Shown: positions 8,561-17,376 of the stretch, piece after piece | Layout of the letters: each line of letters begins with the position of its first letter | How positions within the stretch are numbered: the stretch's first letter is position 1 | Source: CAKZNE01 sp040222435 | GTDB lineage: Bacteria; Bacteroidota; Bacteroidia; Flavobacteriales; Schleiferiaceae | Length of the DNA: 64,000 nucleotides | Assembly: GCA_965212245.1 (NCBI GenBank) | Contig: OZ243107.1 | Coordinates: forward strand, 3,720,001 to 3,784,000 | Reading direction: 5' to 3' | Notes under the pieces: model-generated | What the model was told of the DNA's origin: nothing | Database searches by the model: none | What the model saw: only the letters and a program-made list of their open reading frames with translations | Program-made: the position numbers and the translations under genes

Positions 8561-10000
8561 ATGAAAAGTATTGCTAAGATCTTCCTCGTATCTGCTCTCG
8601 GTGGAGCACTTACTTTAGGAATTTACAAGGCTTTCCTCGAAAAGCCTCAGATAGAAAGGATTATTGAACAAACAGAGTCCCCCTCGTTTGTGCGAACCTC
8701 GCTTACTCCCCTGGCTGAAGGAGGCTTTGTAGATGCAGCTGAAAAAACCGTTCATAGTGTAGTTCACGTGCGCACAGCGGTAGAGTCTCAATATTATCAG
8801 CCATCAAGTCCTCTTGATTTCTTCTTTGGCCGCCAGCAAGGGAGTCAGCCCCGTGTACAAATGGGTTCAGGCTCTGGTGTAATTGTATCTAAAGATGGTT
8901 ACATAGTTACCAATAACCACGTTGTAGAGAATGCTCAGGATATTAAAGTAACGCTTAATAACAATAAGGAATATAATGCCCAGCTTATCGGTGCTGACCC
9001 TACTACAGATATAGCCCTTTTAAAAATTGATGGAAAAGGATTGCCGTTTCTAACCTTTAGCAATTCTGATGAAGTGCGCCTGGGTGAATGGGTTCTTGCA
9101 GTAGGTAATCCTTTTAACCTTACCTCTACAGTTACGGCTGGTATAGTAAGTGCCAAAAGCCGGAATATCGGTGTTATAAACGATCGGGCAGCTATTGAGT
9201 CTTTCATTCAAACGGATGCAGCTGTAAACCCTGGAAACAGTGGTGGTGCCCTTGTAAATACCAGTGGCGAGCTTATCGGGATCAATAGTGCTATTTCCAC
9301 ACATACCGGTTCTTTCGAAGGGTATTCCTTTGCCGTTCCTTCCAACATCGTTCGCAAGGTGGTAGAAGATCTTTTGGAATTCGGTACGGTGCAGCGAGCT
9401 TTTATAGGGGTTAATATTTCAGATATAACTCCCCGTATCGCCAATGAACTGGATCTTGAGGTGTCCAACGGAGTATATGTAGGGGGCGTAACTGAAAATG
9501 GTGCGGCTGAAAATGCAGGAATTCAGACGGGTGACGTAATACAGGCTATTGATGACCAAAAAGTAACTAAAAGCAGTGAGCTTCAGGAGATCATTGGACG
9601 CAAGCGCCCGGGTGATGAAGTGAAGATTGCTTTGAATCGCGGAGGTAAAGTACTGGATTACACCGTTATGCTTCGCAACGTAAATGGCACTACCCGCGTC
9701 ATCAAGCGTGATGATATTCAGTTCATTACTATGCTGGGTGGAAGCTTCCGTCCTTTGAATAAAACTGAGAAAACACGCCTGGGTATTACGTTTGGTGTAA
9801 AAGTAACCGATGTAAAATCAGGTATAATGGCGGACTTGAATATTCCTGACAACTTTATCATTACGCATATAAACCGGAGACCAATACGCGATATTGAAGA
9901 CATCAATAAATCTGTAGAAGGATTGCAGAAAGAAGACCCGGTGGTCATTCAAGGTTATATGCCTAACGGACGTGCAAAATACTATGCCTTTGGATATTAG
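8561..10000 (+). CDS. Periplasmic serine protease of the HtrA/DegP family
   Basis: The 479 residues begin with an uncleaved-type or signal hydrophobic segment (5-24). A trypsin-like domain follows with the complete triad: His120 in TNNHVVENA, Asp150 in TTDIALLK and Ser227 in NPGNSGGAL. A clear PDZ domain follows (about 285-370), then a second PDZ-like region (about 390-475) with GVKVTDVKSGIMADLNIP. DegP-type proteases degrade or hold misfolded envelope proteins. The gene is monocistronic, divergent from dapF and closed by a strong terminator. DegQ or DegS-like naming is also possible, but the two PDZ regions favour DegP/DegQ. Confidence 0.95.
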   Translation: MKSIAKIFLVSALGGALTLGIYKAFLEKPQIERIIEQTESPSFVRTSLTPLAEGGFVDAAEKTVHSVVHVRTAVESQYYQPSSPLDFFFGRQQGSQPRVQMGSGSGVIVSKDGYIVTNNHVVENAQDIKVTLNNNKEYNAQLIGADPTTDIALLKIDGKGLPFLTFSNSDEVRLGEWVLAVGNPFNLTSTVTAGIVSAKSRNIGVINDRAAIESFIQTDAAVNPGNSGGALVNTSGELIGINSAISTHTGSFEGYSFAVPSNIVRKVVEDLLEFGTVQRAFIGVNISDITPRIANELDLEVSNGVYVGGVTENGAAENAGIQTGDVIQAIDDQKVTKSSELQEIIGRKRPGDEVKIALNRGGKVLDYTVMLRNVNGTTRVIKRDDIQFITMLGGSFRPLNKTEKTRLGITFGVKVTDVKSGIMADLNIPDNFIITHINRRPIRDIEDINKSVEGLQKEDPVVIQGYMPNGRAKYYAFGY

Positions 10001-10032
10001 ATTAGTGTATTAAATACACTTATTAGAACTAT

Positions 10033-10059
10033 ATAAAAGCCTCTTGAAGAGGCTTTTAT
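10033..10059. terminator. Terminator after the HtrA gene
   Basis: A 27-base hairpin with 13-base arms, ataaaagcctctt and aagaggcttttat around a one-base centre, has a T-rich arm on each side. It lies 33 bases after the protease stop codon and just upstream of the GAPDH promoter. Confidence 0.85.
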
Positions 10060-10074
10060 ATTTTAAAGGTTTGA

Positions 10075-10105
10075 TTGTTCCATACTTGAAAAGAAGTTAA
10101 ATTTG
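10075..10105 (+). promoter_or_regulatory. Bacteroidota-type promoter of the GAPDH gene
   Basis: TTG at 10075-10077 and TAAATTTG at 10098-10105 are separated by exactly 20 bases, matching the known Bacteroidota consensus (TTG, 17-23 bases, TAnnTTTG). The expected start site near 10112 would give a leader of about 30 bases before the ATG at 10141. Confidence 0.65.
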
Positions 10106-10140
10106 CAGCCTTAAAATATTTTCGAAATCAATTTAAAAAA

Positions 10141-11592
10141 ATGGCCGAAGTATTGGATTACCAGGATTCAGTAACACAACGAATCGCACAGGAAAAAGCA
10201 GCTGCCGACTTCATTAAGAAGATCAGTGAGCTTTATCTGGACAAGGGAATAGAAATAGTTTTATTCCGCAATCAACTGATTGATCAACGATCCAGCGAAA
10301 TTTTAAACCTTCATGAGTATGCCCGCAAATTCGTAGGTCAGAATATCACTATTGCTGATACACTATCCATTCTCTCAGAACTGGTAGAAATGGATCTGGC
10401 TCCGGCCCGTATGGATATTGGCCGCCTGGCCAGTGAATGGTTGAAAGAAAAAAATAATTATACTGATGTTCGTGCTTTTCTTGAGGATAAACTGAGCTCC
10501 TTTATCGGTCCTGATAATATGCAGCGCACCACGCCTAAAGATGTAGTGCTATATGGTTTCGGACGTATTGGCCGTTTAGTGGCCCGTGAGCTTATGGCCC
10601 AGGAAGGAAAAGGTGAGCAATTACGTTTACGTGCCATTGTTACCCGTGGTGAAGACCCTACTACACTTGAAAAACGTGCTTCTTTATTACGTGAGGATTC
10701 TGTTCACGGGCCTTTTCCCGGAACAGTAGAAGCAGATATTGAAAATTCTGCCCTGATCATTAATGGCCGAAAAGTACAGCTGATTGCAGCTAACAATCCT
10801 GAGGATATTGACTATACCAGTTACGGTATTAATGACGCACTGGTTATTGATAATACCGGTGCTTTCAGAGATGATGTAGCCTTGGCCAGACATCTGACTA
10901 AAGGCGCCAGTAAAGTATTACTCACCGCTCCTGGTAAAAATGTGCCGAATATTGTTCACGGTGTAAACCAGACTAATTTTGATCCAGCTGATACAGATAT
11001 CTTTTCTGCAGCCAGTTGTACTACCAATGCTATTACACCGGTACTAAAAGTTATTGAAGATAATTTTGGTGTGGTAAAAGGTCATATTGAAACTGTACAT
11101 GCTTATACCAATGATCAAAACCTGGTAGATAACATGCACAAAAAATACCGGAGAGGTCGTGCAGCAGCTCTTAATATGGTCATCACTGAAACCGGTGCCG
11201 GAAGTGCTGTGGCTAAAGCTTTACCTCAATTAGCTGGTAAACTTACCTCCAATGCTATTCGTGTACCTGTTCCTAATGGCTCATTGGCTATACTTAACCT
11301 TACCGTTGATAAAGAAACTTCTAAAGATGAAGTGAATGAGGCATTGCGCTCTGCGGCTCTAAAAGGTGATCTGGTAGAGCAAATCCGTTACTCCATGAGT
11401 AATGAACTGGTATCAAGCGATATTGTGGGCAACTCCTGCCCTTCCGTATTTGACAGCCAGGCTACTATAGTGTCTGCAGACGGTCAGAATATGGTTTTGT
11501 ATGTATGGTATGATAATGAATATGGCTATACCCGCCAGGTGATCCGTTTGAGCAAATACATTGCTCAGGTAAGACGGAAATGTTACTATTAA
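10141..11592 (+). CDS. gap: Glyceraldehyde-3-phosphate dehydrogenase, N-terminally extended form
   Basis: GAPDH oxidises and phosphorylates glyceraldehyde-3-phosphate with NAD(P) in glycolysis, or runs the reverse reaction in gluconeogenesis. The core starts with the Rossmann motif YGFGRIGR at about residue 138. The catalytic cysteine is at about 292 in SAASCTTNAITP, and the C-terminal NEYGYTRQVIRLSKYI motif is intact. The protein is 483 residues, about 130 longer than the classic enzyme. The extra N-terminal helical domain (LDYQDSVTQRIAQEKAAADF onward) is in frame and fully open, so it is part of the protein; long forms like this occur in Bacteroidota. The gene has its own promoter and terminator. 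NAD versus NADP preference cannot be told. Confidence 0.95.
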   Translation: MAEVLDYQDSVTQRIAQEKAAADFIKKISELYLDKGIEIVLFRNQLIDQRSSEILNLHEYARKFVGQNITIADTLSILSELVEMDLAPARMDIGRLASEWLKEKNNYTDVRAFLEDKLSSFIGPDNMQRTTPKDVVLYGFGRIGRLVARELMAQEGKGEQLRLRAIVTRGEDPTTLEKRASLLREDSVHGPFPGTVEADIENSALIINGRKVQLIAANNPEDIDYTSYGINDALVIDNTGAFRDDVALARHLTKGASKVLLTAPGKNVPNIVHGVNQTNFDPADTDIFSAASCTTNAITPVLKVIEDNFGVVKGHIETVHAYTNDQNLVDNMHKKYRRGRAAALNMVITETGAGSAVAKALPQLAGKLTSNAIRVPVPNGSLAILNLTVDKETSKDEVNEALRSAALKGDLVEQIRYSMSNELVSSDIVGNSCPSVFDSQATIVSADGQNMVLYVWYDNEYGYTRQVIRLSKYIAQVRRKCYY

Positions 11593-11625
11593 TCAAGTTC
11601 TTCTTTCAACCTCGAAGACTGAAAC

Positions 11626-11653
11626 AAAAAGCCCCGTATAGCGGGGCTTTTTA
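11626..11653. terminator. Bidirectional terminator between the GAPDH gene and gcvT
   Basis: The hairpin aaaaagcccc - gtatagc - ggggcttttt has a T tract on either side. The converging genes end at 11592 and 11677, so it serves both. Confidence 0.85.
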
Positions 11654-11676
11654 ATTTTTATTAAGGTATCATCATG

Positions 11677-12756
11677 CTACTTCACAAAAGGAAATGATAC
11701 TACCTCTGCCTTCAATGATTTATTACGGACTTCAATAAACACAGACGACCCGGGTTTTGAATATTCACTGCTCACGTACCCCATACCAATAGCTTTACTA
11801 AGGGTTGGTGATTGAGTTCCGCTGGTAACGCTACCAATTGTACTTCCAGACTCATCTTTAATGATATAACCTTGCCGGGGTATACCTCTGTCTATCATCT
11901 CAAAACCTACCAGCTTCCGTTCCGGGCCATTCTGTTTTTGGGTTTCCAGTTTAGACTTATCTATAAAATCTTTATTGAATTTAGTTATCCACCCCAAACC
12001 AGCTTCAATTGGAGAGGTTGTGTCATCAATGTCATTTCCATATAAGCAAAAACCCTTCTCCATGCGTAAAGTATCACGAGCTCCTAAACCAATTGGTTTA
12101 ATATCCTGACCTCCTCCAGCTTCAAAAATCTTTTTCCAGATATGTTCTGCGTCCTTATTCTGAAAATAGATCTCAAAACCTCCGGAACCTGTATACCCTG
12201 TTGCCGATACAATAACTTCTGGTACTCCGGCAAAGGTCCCTTTCTCGAAAGTATAATACTTCATGGCTTCCAGGTTTATGTTAGAAAGTGATTGAAGCGC
12301 ATCAACCGCCTTAGGTCCCTGAACCGCTAGTAATGAAATGGTATCGCTTTCATCAGTAAGGGTAGCTTCAAAAGAATTATGCTTCTGCAGCCATTCCCAG
12401 TCCTTGGCAATATTGGAAGCATTTACCACCAACATATATTCGCCTTCGGCCAAACGATACACCAAAAGATCATCTACAATACCGCCCTCTCCATTCGGAA
12501 AGCAGCTGTATTGTACCTTACCATCTACTAATTTAGACACATCATTGGAAGTTACTTTTTGCAGAAAAGCTTCAGCATCGGGACCACTTACTTTAAATTC
12601 TCCCATATGACTGACGTCAAAAACACCAACTGAATTCCGCACTGCATGATGTTCTGTAGTTACACCCTCATATTGCAGTGGCATATAATATCCTGCAAAG
12701 GGTACCATCCGGGCGCCCAGTTTTTCATGGACCCCGGAAAGGGCTGTTTTTTTCAT
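11677..12756 (-). CDS. gcvT: Aminomethyltransferase GcvT (glycine cleavage T protein)
   Basis: GcvT transfers the methylene group from the aminomethyl-lipoyl H protein to tetrahydrofolate, releasing ammonia. The 359 residues show the family pattern from the N-terminus: KLGARMVPFAGYYMPLQY, then GVFDVSHMGEF, the folate-binding centre QGPKAVDAL, and GLGARDTLRMEKGFCLYGND with the conserved Arg and Asp. The C-terminal OB-like domain (GSVTSGTQSPTLSKAIGMGY) is complete. GcvH and GcvP are not in the window. lipA, which makes the lipoyl group that GcvH carries, lies about 11 kb away. A response-regulator gene ends 16 bases upstream on the same strand, so the two may be cotranscribed. Confidence 0.97.
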   Translation of the reverse strand: MKKTALSGVHEKLGARMVPFAGYYMPLQYEGVTTEHHAVRNSVGVFDVSHMGEFKVSGPDAEAFLQKVTSNDVSKLVDGKVQYSCFPNGEGGIVDDLLVYRLAEGEYMLVVNASNIAKDWEWLQKHNSFEATLTDESDTISLLAVQGPKAVDALQSLSNINLEAMKYYTFEKGTFAGVPEVIVSATGYTGSGGFEIYFQNKDAEHIWKKIFEAGGGQDIKPIGLGARDTLRMEKGFCLYGNDIDDTTSPIEAGLGWITKFNKDFIDKSKLETQKQNGPERKLVGFEMIDRGIPRQGYIIKDESGSTIGSVTSGTQSPTLSKAIGMGYVSSEYSKPGSSVFIEVRNKSLKAEVVSFPFVK

Positions 12757-12772
12757 ATTTAATAAGAGTCTA

Positions 12773-13177
12773 TCAGGCTACAGCCCTGCCTACTAAGGTA
12801 ACCAACTGCTCTTCCGTGATCGGCTTAATGATAAAATCGCTTACTTCATTAATTTGCTTGGCGCGATATTTATCCCTCTCATCAATAGAACTGCTTACCA
12901 TGTAAACAATAATCTGCTTAGCCAATTGCGGGCGCAATTTAACATACTCTTCTATAAAATCCCACCCGTCCATAATAGGCATATTGAGATCTAAAAAGAT
13001 AATATCGGGCAATTTGGCAGGATCTTGATGATGATCTTTAAGAAACCCTATGGCTTCTTCTCCGTCCCCGTAAGTTATAACCCGGCTGGCCAGCCTGAGC
13101 ATTTGAATATACTTCTCTGTAGTAAAGCGATAAATCTTATCGTCATCTATAATACAAACTGAATCCACCATTTTCAT
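12773..13177 (-). CDS. Single-domain response regulator
   Basis: This is a CheY-like receiver domain with no output domain. The acidic pocket is CIIDDDKI, the phosphorylated Asp is in FLDLNMPIMDG, the switch Ser is in YMVSSSIDE, and the Lys is in FIIKPITEE. The frame stays open to an ATG at 13219, but the receiver fold begins at VDSVCIIDDD. The ATG at 13177 gives a normal receiver start and sits well after the candidate promoter, so I prefer it. Standalone regulators of this type are common in Bacteroidota and act through protein contacts. The partner kinase is not in the window. Confidence 0.9.
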   Translation of the reverse strand: MKMVDSVCIIDDDKIYRFTTEKYIQMLRLASRVITYGDGEEAIGFLKDHHQDPAKLPDIIFLDLNMPIMDGWDFIEEYVKLRPQLAKQIIVYMVSSSIDERDKYRAKQINEVSDFIIKPITEEQLVTLVGRAVA

Positions 13178-13231
13178 TTGCCTGAGTTTTAATGAAACAA
13201 CTTTATAACTTACTATCATACATCAGTTATT

Positions 13232-13239
13232 CAAAAGTA
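13232..13239 (-). promoter_or_regulatory. Candidate -7 element for the response regulator
   Basis: The minus strand reads TACTTTTG, a full TAnnTTTG match. Transcription would start near 13225. I see no clear TTG at the -33 position. Confidence 0.35.
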
Positions 13240-13439
13240 GTGGAAATGGATATTCGAATTACACGAAAATGCCTTCTGTAAAGGGTAAGGTCTTTCTGTA
13301 ATAAAAACCCGGTAATTATATTCATACTGTGGCAGATACGAATCTTTTTGCCTTTTCACTATTTTTTCTACTCCCTTGAAAAAACCTAATAATTATAAAT
13401 ATAGCTAAAAACTCAATTCTATAAATATCAAATATTTAG

Positions 13440-13620
13440 ACTATGAACATTTTATATCTGTAATTATAGGGAAAAAGTCCATTATCACCTAATAAATGTT
13501 TAAACTCAGACTTTGCCCGCATTATCTAAAGGAGGTAATTATCACCGTGTTTAGCCTGAAAAGTGAATTTTAGTTTAACGATGTAGTAAATTTCCGAAAA
13601 TCCGGGTTTTCGGTTTTTTC
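13440..13620 (+). ncRNA. Possible small RNA or leader ending at an orphan terminator
   Basis: This part of a 457-base gap (13178-13634) contains no recognisable protein gene but ends in a plus-strand terminator with no plus-strand gene before it for 2 kb. It also contains aaaggaggt at 13528-13536, a full complement to the usual anti-Shine-Dalgarno, placed 10 bases before a GTG that opens only an 8-codon frame. Its 5' end is a guess. It could be a small RNA, a tiny peptide gene or a decayed gene. The rest of the gap is AT-rich, and I see nothing else there beyond the response-regulator promoter. Confidence 0.3.
13594..13619 (+). terminator. Orphan plus-strand terminator before miaE
   Basis: Stem ccgaaaa (13594-13600), loop tccggg, stem ttttcgg (13607-13613), then six T residues. 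On the opposite strand the hairpin lacks a T tract, so it points rightwards although miaE on the minus strand ends at 13635. Confidence 0.65.
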
Positions 13621-13634
13621 TTAAAAACAGGATT

Positions 13635-14216
13635 TTAACCGTGGATATGCTCTTTTTTTCCAAAACGGGCAATTACTTCTGCCTCAAAATCTAAAAGTCG
13701 TTCCCATTTGTCATTTACCTGTTCACGATCTCCGTAAGTACGTGCCAGGCGTATAAAGAGTGTATAGTGATTGGCTTCACTTACCATAAGACGATTGTAG
13801 AATTTGGCCAACTCCTGGTCTTTAAGATTTTCAGAGAGTACTTTAAAACGCTCGCAGCTCCTGGCTTCAATTAATGCAGCTGTCAATAGACGGTTGATCA
13901 ATCTTTCTTCGCGCTTGCTGGTCTTGGGGAAAAAGCTACTGATCTCACCTACGTATTCATCTTTGCGTTCACGACCTAATTCAAAGCCCTTTTCAAGAAT
14001 AATCTTGTGTACCATTTCAAAATGGCTCATCTCTTCACGGGCCAATGCGGCCATTTCCGTTACTAATTCTGAAAGCTCAGGGTAAGTAATAATCAATGAA
14101 ATAGCCGTAGAAGCTGCTTTTTGCTCACAAAAGGCATGATCTGTAAGTATTTCTTCCAGGTTTTCTTCAGCAATATTAGCCCAGCGTGGATCGGTAGGAA
14201 GTTTTAATCGGAGCAT
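13635..14216 (-). CDS. miaE: tRNA hydroxylase MiaE
   Basis: MiaE is a ferritin-fold di-iron monooxygenase that hydroxylates the isopentenyl group of ms2i6A at tRNA position 37. The 193 residues show the ligand helices in order: ILTDHAFCEQKAA, LAREEMSHFEMVH, LIEARSCERFKVL and VSEANHYTLF, each with the expected Glu or Glu-x-x-His. The length fits the family. Its start shares one base with the stop of the SulP gene upstream, so it is the third gene of the Usp - SulP - miaE operon. Its link with an anion transporter is not explained by known function. Confidence 0.93.
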   Translation of the reverse strand: MLRLKLPTDPRWANIAEENLEEILTDHAFCEQKAASTAISLIITYPELSELVTEMAALAREEMSHFEMVHKIILEKGFELGRERKDEYVGEISSFFPKTSKREERLINRLLTAALIEARSCERFKVLSENLKDQELAKFYNRLMVSEANHYTLFIRLARTYGDREQVNDKWERLLDFEAEVIARFGKKEHIHG

Positions 14217-16423
14217 TAATCGGAGTATTTAGAATTTAATAAGCTGGCCAACCGGCTTGCAAAACTAACTAATTGCTTGATCTCGCCTATCGTGCTTATC
14301 CTTTCCTTTTCAAATATCAGCAAAGATCTTCCGTTGGATTCTACATGAAAGGCCTTGTTACTTTCAAAGAAGTTAATTATGGTATCATCAAAAAACCTGC
14401 GTATTTGCCACGTATGATCTCCTTTAAGCTTAAATCGTTGAGAGAAATCGGAATGCTCTTTAAAGTTAATATCCCTGAAACCGGCCAGATAAGCTACTTT
14501 ATCCAGCAGGTTTTCTTTGTCCAGCACAAACTCGGCAATACGAACAGGCAGATGTAAACAGATCATGGTACTATGTAATGATTCACGGGCTATAAACTCG
14601 CCTTCATGATAATCCAGATCTGCCATTATAATATCTACATTACCTTCTCTGCCTTCTACCCGGTTGCGCCCTCTGTCAATAATGCGGGTATCAAAATATT
14701 TGAAACTCTCAAAATCATCGGTTTCATAAAACTCTCCGGGAATAGCAGCCCATTTCAACCGGCTGGCATATAAACGGATTCCTTTTTGCCTACGCGTGAT
14801 CTGGTTACCTGATTTTTGCTTTTGACGCCTGGTCCGCATGATCTTTCTTGGAGCCAGAGGATGACTACTTCTGGTACTGAGGTTATCCAAACCTATGATT
14901 TCCAAACTTCCTCCGGCCATCTTAAAGTTTTGATAATAATCCTGCAGTTGATCCATTACCGAATGGTCTACAAATTCACTGAGGCTGAAATCTACAATTA
15001 CAGTTGAGTTCCGTGGGATGGAATCCAGCTTTTTCTTGATACCCAGAAAGTTTAAAAAATTACTGAAGGCTCTCACACTAAGGTGATACTGGCTATCGCT
15101 CTCTTGATAAAGTAAAGTATTGGGACGAAAAACGTTACGTACAAGTATATTAATGTGTCGAATTGCGCTGAGTTGAAAGAGTAAGGTGATTACAATACCT
15201 ATAGCTATTCCAGAGATGAGACCGGTAAATAATGTGGCCAACATGGTTACCATAAATATGAGGAATTGCACAAGCCCTACCGAAGCCATGCTCCGGAATA
15301 CTGCAGGTGCTGCCAGTTTGTACCCGGTATACACCAATATAGCCGCCAAAGCAGACAGGGGAATATTTTGCAGAACTGAAGTAAAGAGCAGAACAAATAT
15401 GGCCAGGAACAATCCATGAAACATATTGGAAAAACGGTTAGTAGCCCCGTTGTTAACGTTTACAGAGCTACGGGCAATTACAGACACTACATTAACCCCA
15501 CCCAAAAAGCCAGAAGCTACGGTGGCCAGACCAATAGCCCTAAGGTCTTTGTTTACATTAGATCTTCTGCGTTTCGGGTCCAGTTTATCCACCGCTTTAA
15601 TACTTAATAACGATTCAACACTGGAAATAAAGGTGAGTGATATTACTGCAAGAATAAATTCAGCGGATAAAGACTTTGAAAAATCAGGAAACATAAAATC
15701 TCCCAACACCTCATCTGGAATATTAATAAGGTACGAATCCGGTAAGGGAGTCAGAATACCGGGATTATTCCGGGTAAAATATACCAGTCCTACAGAAAGT
15801 AATACTACCCACATAGGAGCCGGAACCAAATGAAAATAAGGATTGCGTATACGACCGTAGAACGCCATAATAAGCAATGAACCTATACCAATGCCGTAAG
15901 CCAGAAACGGTGCCTCTCCATTAAATAATGAAACCAGAGATTTGGGTAAGGTTAAAAACAGGCTGAGAGGTGTATTGGCCTCCGGGTTTACTTCCCCTAC
16001 CATTACATGAAGCTGTTTGGACATAATAATTAAACCAATAGCTACCAGCATACCCTGCACCGCTGGTGAAGGAAAAAAATCACTTAAAGCACCAAACCTG
16101 AGTAATCCAAATAAAAAGAGTAGCCCCCCGGAGCAAACTACTGCAGCAAGGGTATAGAGATATCCGGCTTGCATATCACCCGCCCCCAACGTCATTACCG
16201 CTCCAAGGGTAACTACCACCAAGCCGTTTCCCGGTCCTGTTATAGTTACGTTAGACCCTCCCAATAAAGACACGAGAATGCCTCCTACCACAGCTGAAAT
16301 AACGCCTGCCATAGGTGGAACTCCTGAAGCCAGTGCCAAACCTAATGACAATGGTAAAGCGATAAGCGATACTACAAAGCCCGGGAAAATATTGCTACCT
16401 ATATTTTTTACTTTTTCCTTCAA
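14216..16423 (-). CDS. SulP-family anion transporter with STAS domain and long C-terminal extension
   Basis: SulP proteins carry sulfate, bicarbonate or other anions, usually with Na+ or H+. About 12 hydrophobic segments fill residues 10-430, starting FPGFVVSLIALPLSLGLALA, with the family motif GPGNGLVVVTLG. A STAS domain follows (about 450-550) with STVIVDFSLSEFVDHSVMDQL. After STAS there is an extra region of about 180 residues rich in charged residues (from about 555), longer than a minimal SulP. The substrate cannot be decided; the bicarbonate and sulfate branches look alike at this level. A tandem universal-stress-protein gene ends 5 bases upstream, a pairing that suggests regulation of transport. 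Confidence 0.92.
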   Translation of the reverse strand: MKEKVKNIGSNIFPGFVVSLIALPLSLGLALASGVPPMAGVISAVVGGILVSLLGGSNVTITGPGNGLVVVTLGAVMTLGAGDMQAGYLYTLAAVVCSGGLLFLFGLLRFGALSDFFPSPAVQGMLVAIGLIIMSKQLHVMVGEVNPEANTPLSLFLTLPKSLVSLFNGEAPFLAYGIGIGSLLIMAFYGRIRNPYFHLVPAPMWVVLLSVGLVYFTRNNPGILTPLPDSYLINIPDEVLGDFMFPDFSKSLSAEFILAVISLTFISSVESLLSIKAVDKLDPKRRRSNVNKDLRAIGLATVASGFLGGVNVVSVIARSSVNVNNGATNRFSNMFHGLFLAIFVLLFTSVLQNIPLSALAAILVYTGYKLAAPAVFRSMASVGLVQFLIFMVTMLATLFTGLISGIAIGIVITLLFQLSAIRHINILVRNVFRPNTLLYQESDSQYHLSVRAFSNFLNFLGIKKKLDSIPRNSTVIVDFSLSEFVDHSVMDQLQDYYQNFKMAGGSLEIIGLDNLSTRSSHPLAPRKIMRTRRQKQKSGNQITRRQKGIRLYASRLKWAAIPGEFYETDDFESFKYFDTRIIDRGRNRVEGREGNVDIIMADLDYHEGEFIARESLHSTMICLHLPVRIAEFVLDKENLLDKVAYLAGFRDINFKEHSDFSQRFKLKGDHTWQIRRFFDDTIINFFESNKAFHVESNGRSLLIFEKERISTIGEIKQLVSFASRLASLLNSKYSD

Positions 16424-16428
16424 TATCC

Positions 16429-17283
16429 TTATTCCGAGCTGTGCACAATTAAAATATCACTGGGTAATTCAGAAAGTATATACTCCAGGTCGTGTGTGAA
16501 AACACGATCTAAAAACCCCAGTCGGGTATCCGGAGAATTCATCACCAGGAGGTCGGCATTAAATTGTTGCGTAAAATGACCTATAGTGTAGCCTCTTTTC
16601 CCAAAAATGCATTTTTGCGACACACGCATTCTCTCCGGTTTTTCAATACCTTCTAAAATGGAGTTAATACGTTTATTTTCTTTTTTCTGAATGTCTTTTT
16701 TAGCCTGATTGACCTCTTCCAGGCTTTTATCATCTTCTACTCTTTTCCCCACTTTTCCGGGTATAACTTCTTCTACAATAACCAAATTAGAAGAATTAAA
16801 ATGCTCCCCTACCTGTATAGCTTTTTCAATGGTATAGGGTGTTTTAGGGTGATCCAGTCCGTTTACCACGATCTTTTGACAATGTGTTTTCACCTGGCTG
16901 GGGTGTGTCATGAGTAAAATGGAGCAGTTGGACTTACGCACCAATCGCCTGGCCACAGAACCAATGTAGTATTTCAACAGGCCTTCACGGGGCAATGCCC
17001 CGGCCACTAGCAGGTCCACATTATGTTCCTTACAAACCGAAAGAATGGCTGTTACAGGATCTCCCTCTTCCCATACCAACTTTACTTTATCATTGTCAAT
17101 CGCTTGTTTTTGAAGCACTTTCTCCAGTATTTTCTGGTCTTCAGCGGAGCGGTCTCCAATATGGATTAGAATTAGTTTATCACCCAAAGCATCTCTGATC
17201 CTCATGGATTCCGCAATGTTAGCTTCCATATTAGGTGAGAAAGCGATAGCTGTAGCAATGGTTTTAAAAGGCTTCGGTAGCAT
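16429..17283 (-). CDS. Tandem universal stress protein
   Basis: Two UspA-like domains are joined in 284 residues. The first (about 8-135) contains ATAIAFSPNMEANIAESMRI and VDLLVAGALPREGLLKYYIGSVARRLVRKSNCSILL in two adjoining stretches, with the G-x-x-x-x-x-x-x-x-S/V ATP-loop pattern. The second half ends ADLLVMNSPDTRLGFLDRVF and SDILIVHSS, where the nucleotide motif is weaker. Usp proteins are cytosolic and respond to starvation or energy stress. This gene is the first of an operon with the SulP transporter and miaE. Confidence 0.88.
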   Translation of the reverse strand: MLPKPFKTIATAIAFSPNMEANIAESMRIRDALGDKLILIHIGDRSAEDQKILEKVLQKQAIDNDKVKLVWEEGDPVTAILSVCKEHNVDLLVAGALPREGLLKYYIGSVARRLVRKSNCSILLMTHPSQVKTHCQKIVVNGLDHPKTPYTIEKAIQVGEHFNSSNLVIVEEVIPGKVGKRVEDDKSLEEVNQAKKDIQKKENKRINSILEGIEKPERMRVSQKCIFGKRGYTIGHFTQQFNADLLVMNSPDTRLGFLDRVFTHDLEYILSELPSDILIVHSSE

Positions 17284-17376
17284 ATCTTTGCTTTATTTCA
17301 GGGCAAGTTTAAGTATTTCTGAACCGATAGCGGCAAAGAACTGTAACATACTAAATGTGTTTATAAAGGTAAAACA

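Noticed and set aside
15426..15833. 135-codon open frame on the plus strand
   Set aside because: It is antisense to the SulP gene, has no homology-like motifs, and the minus-strand frame is clearly coding.
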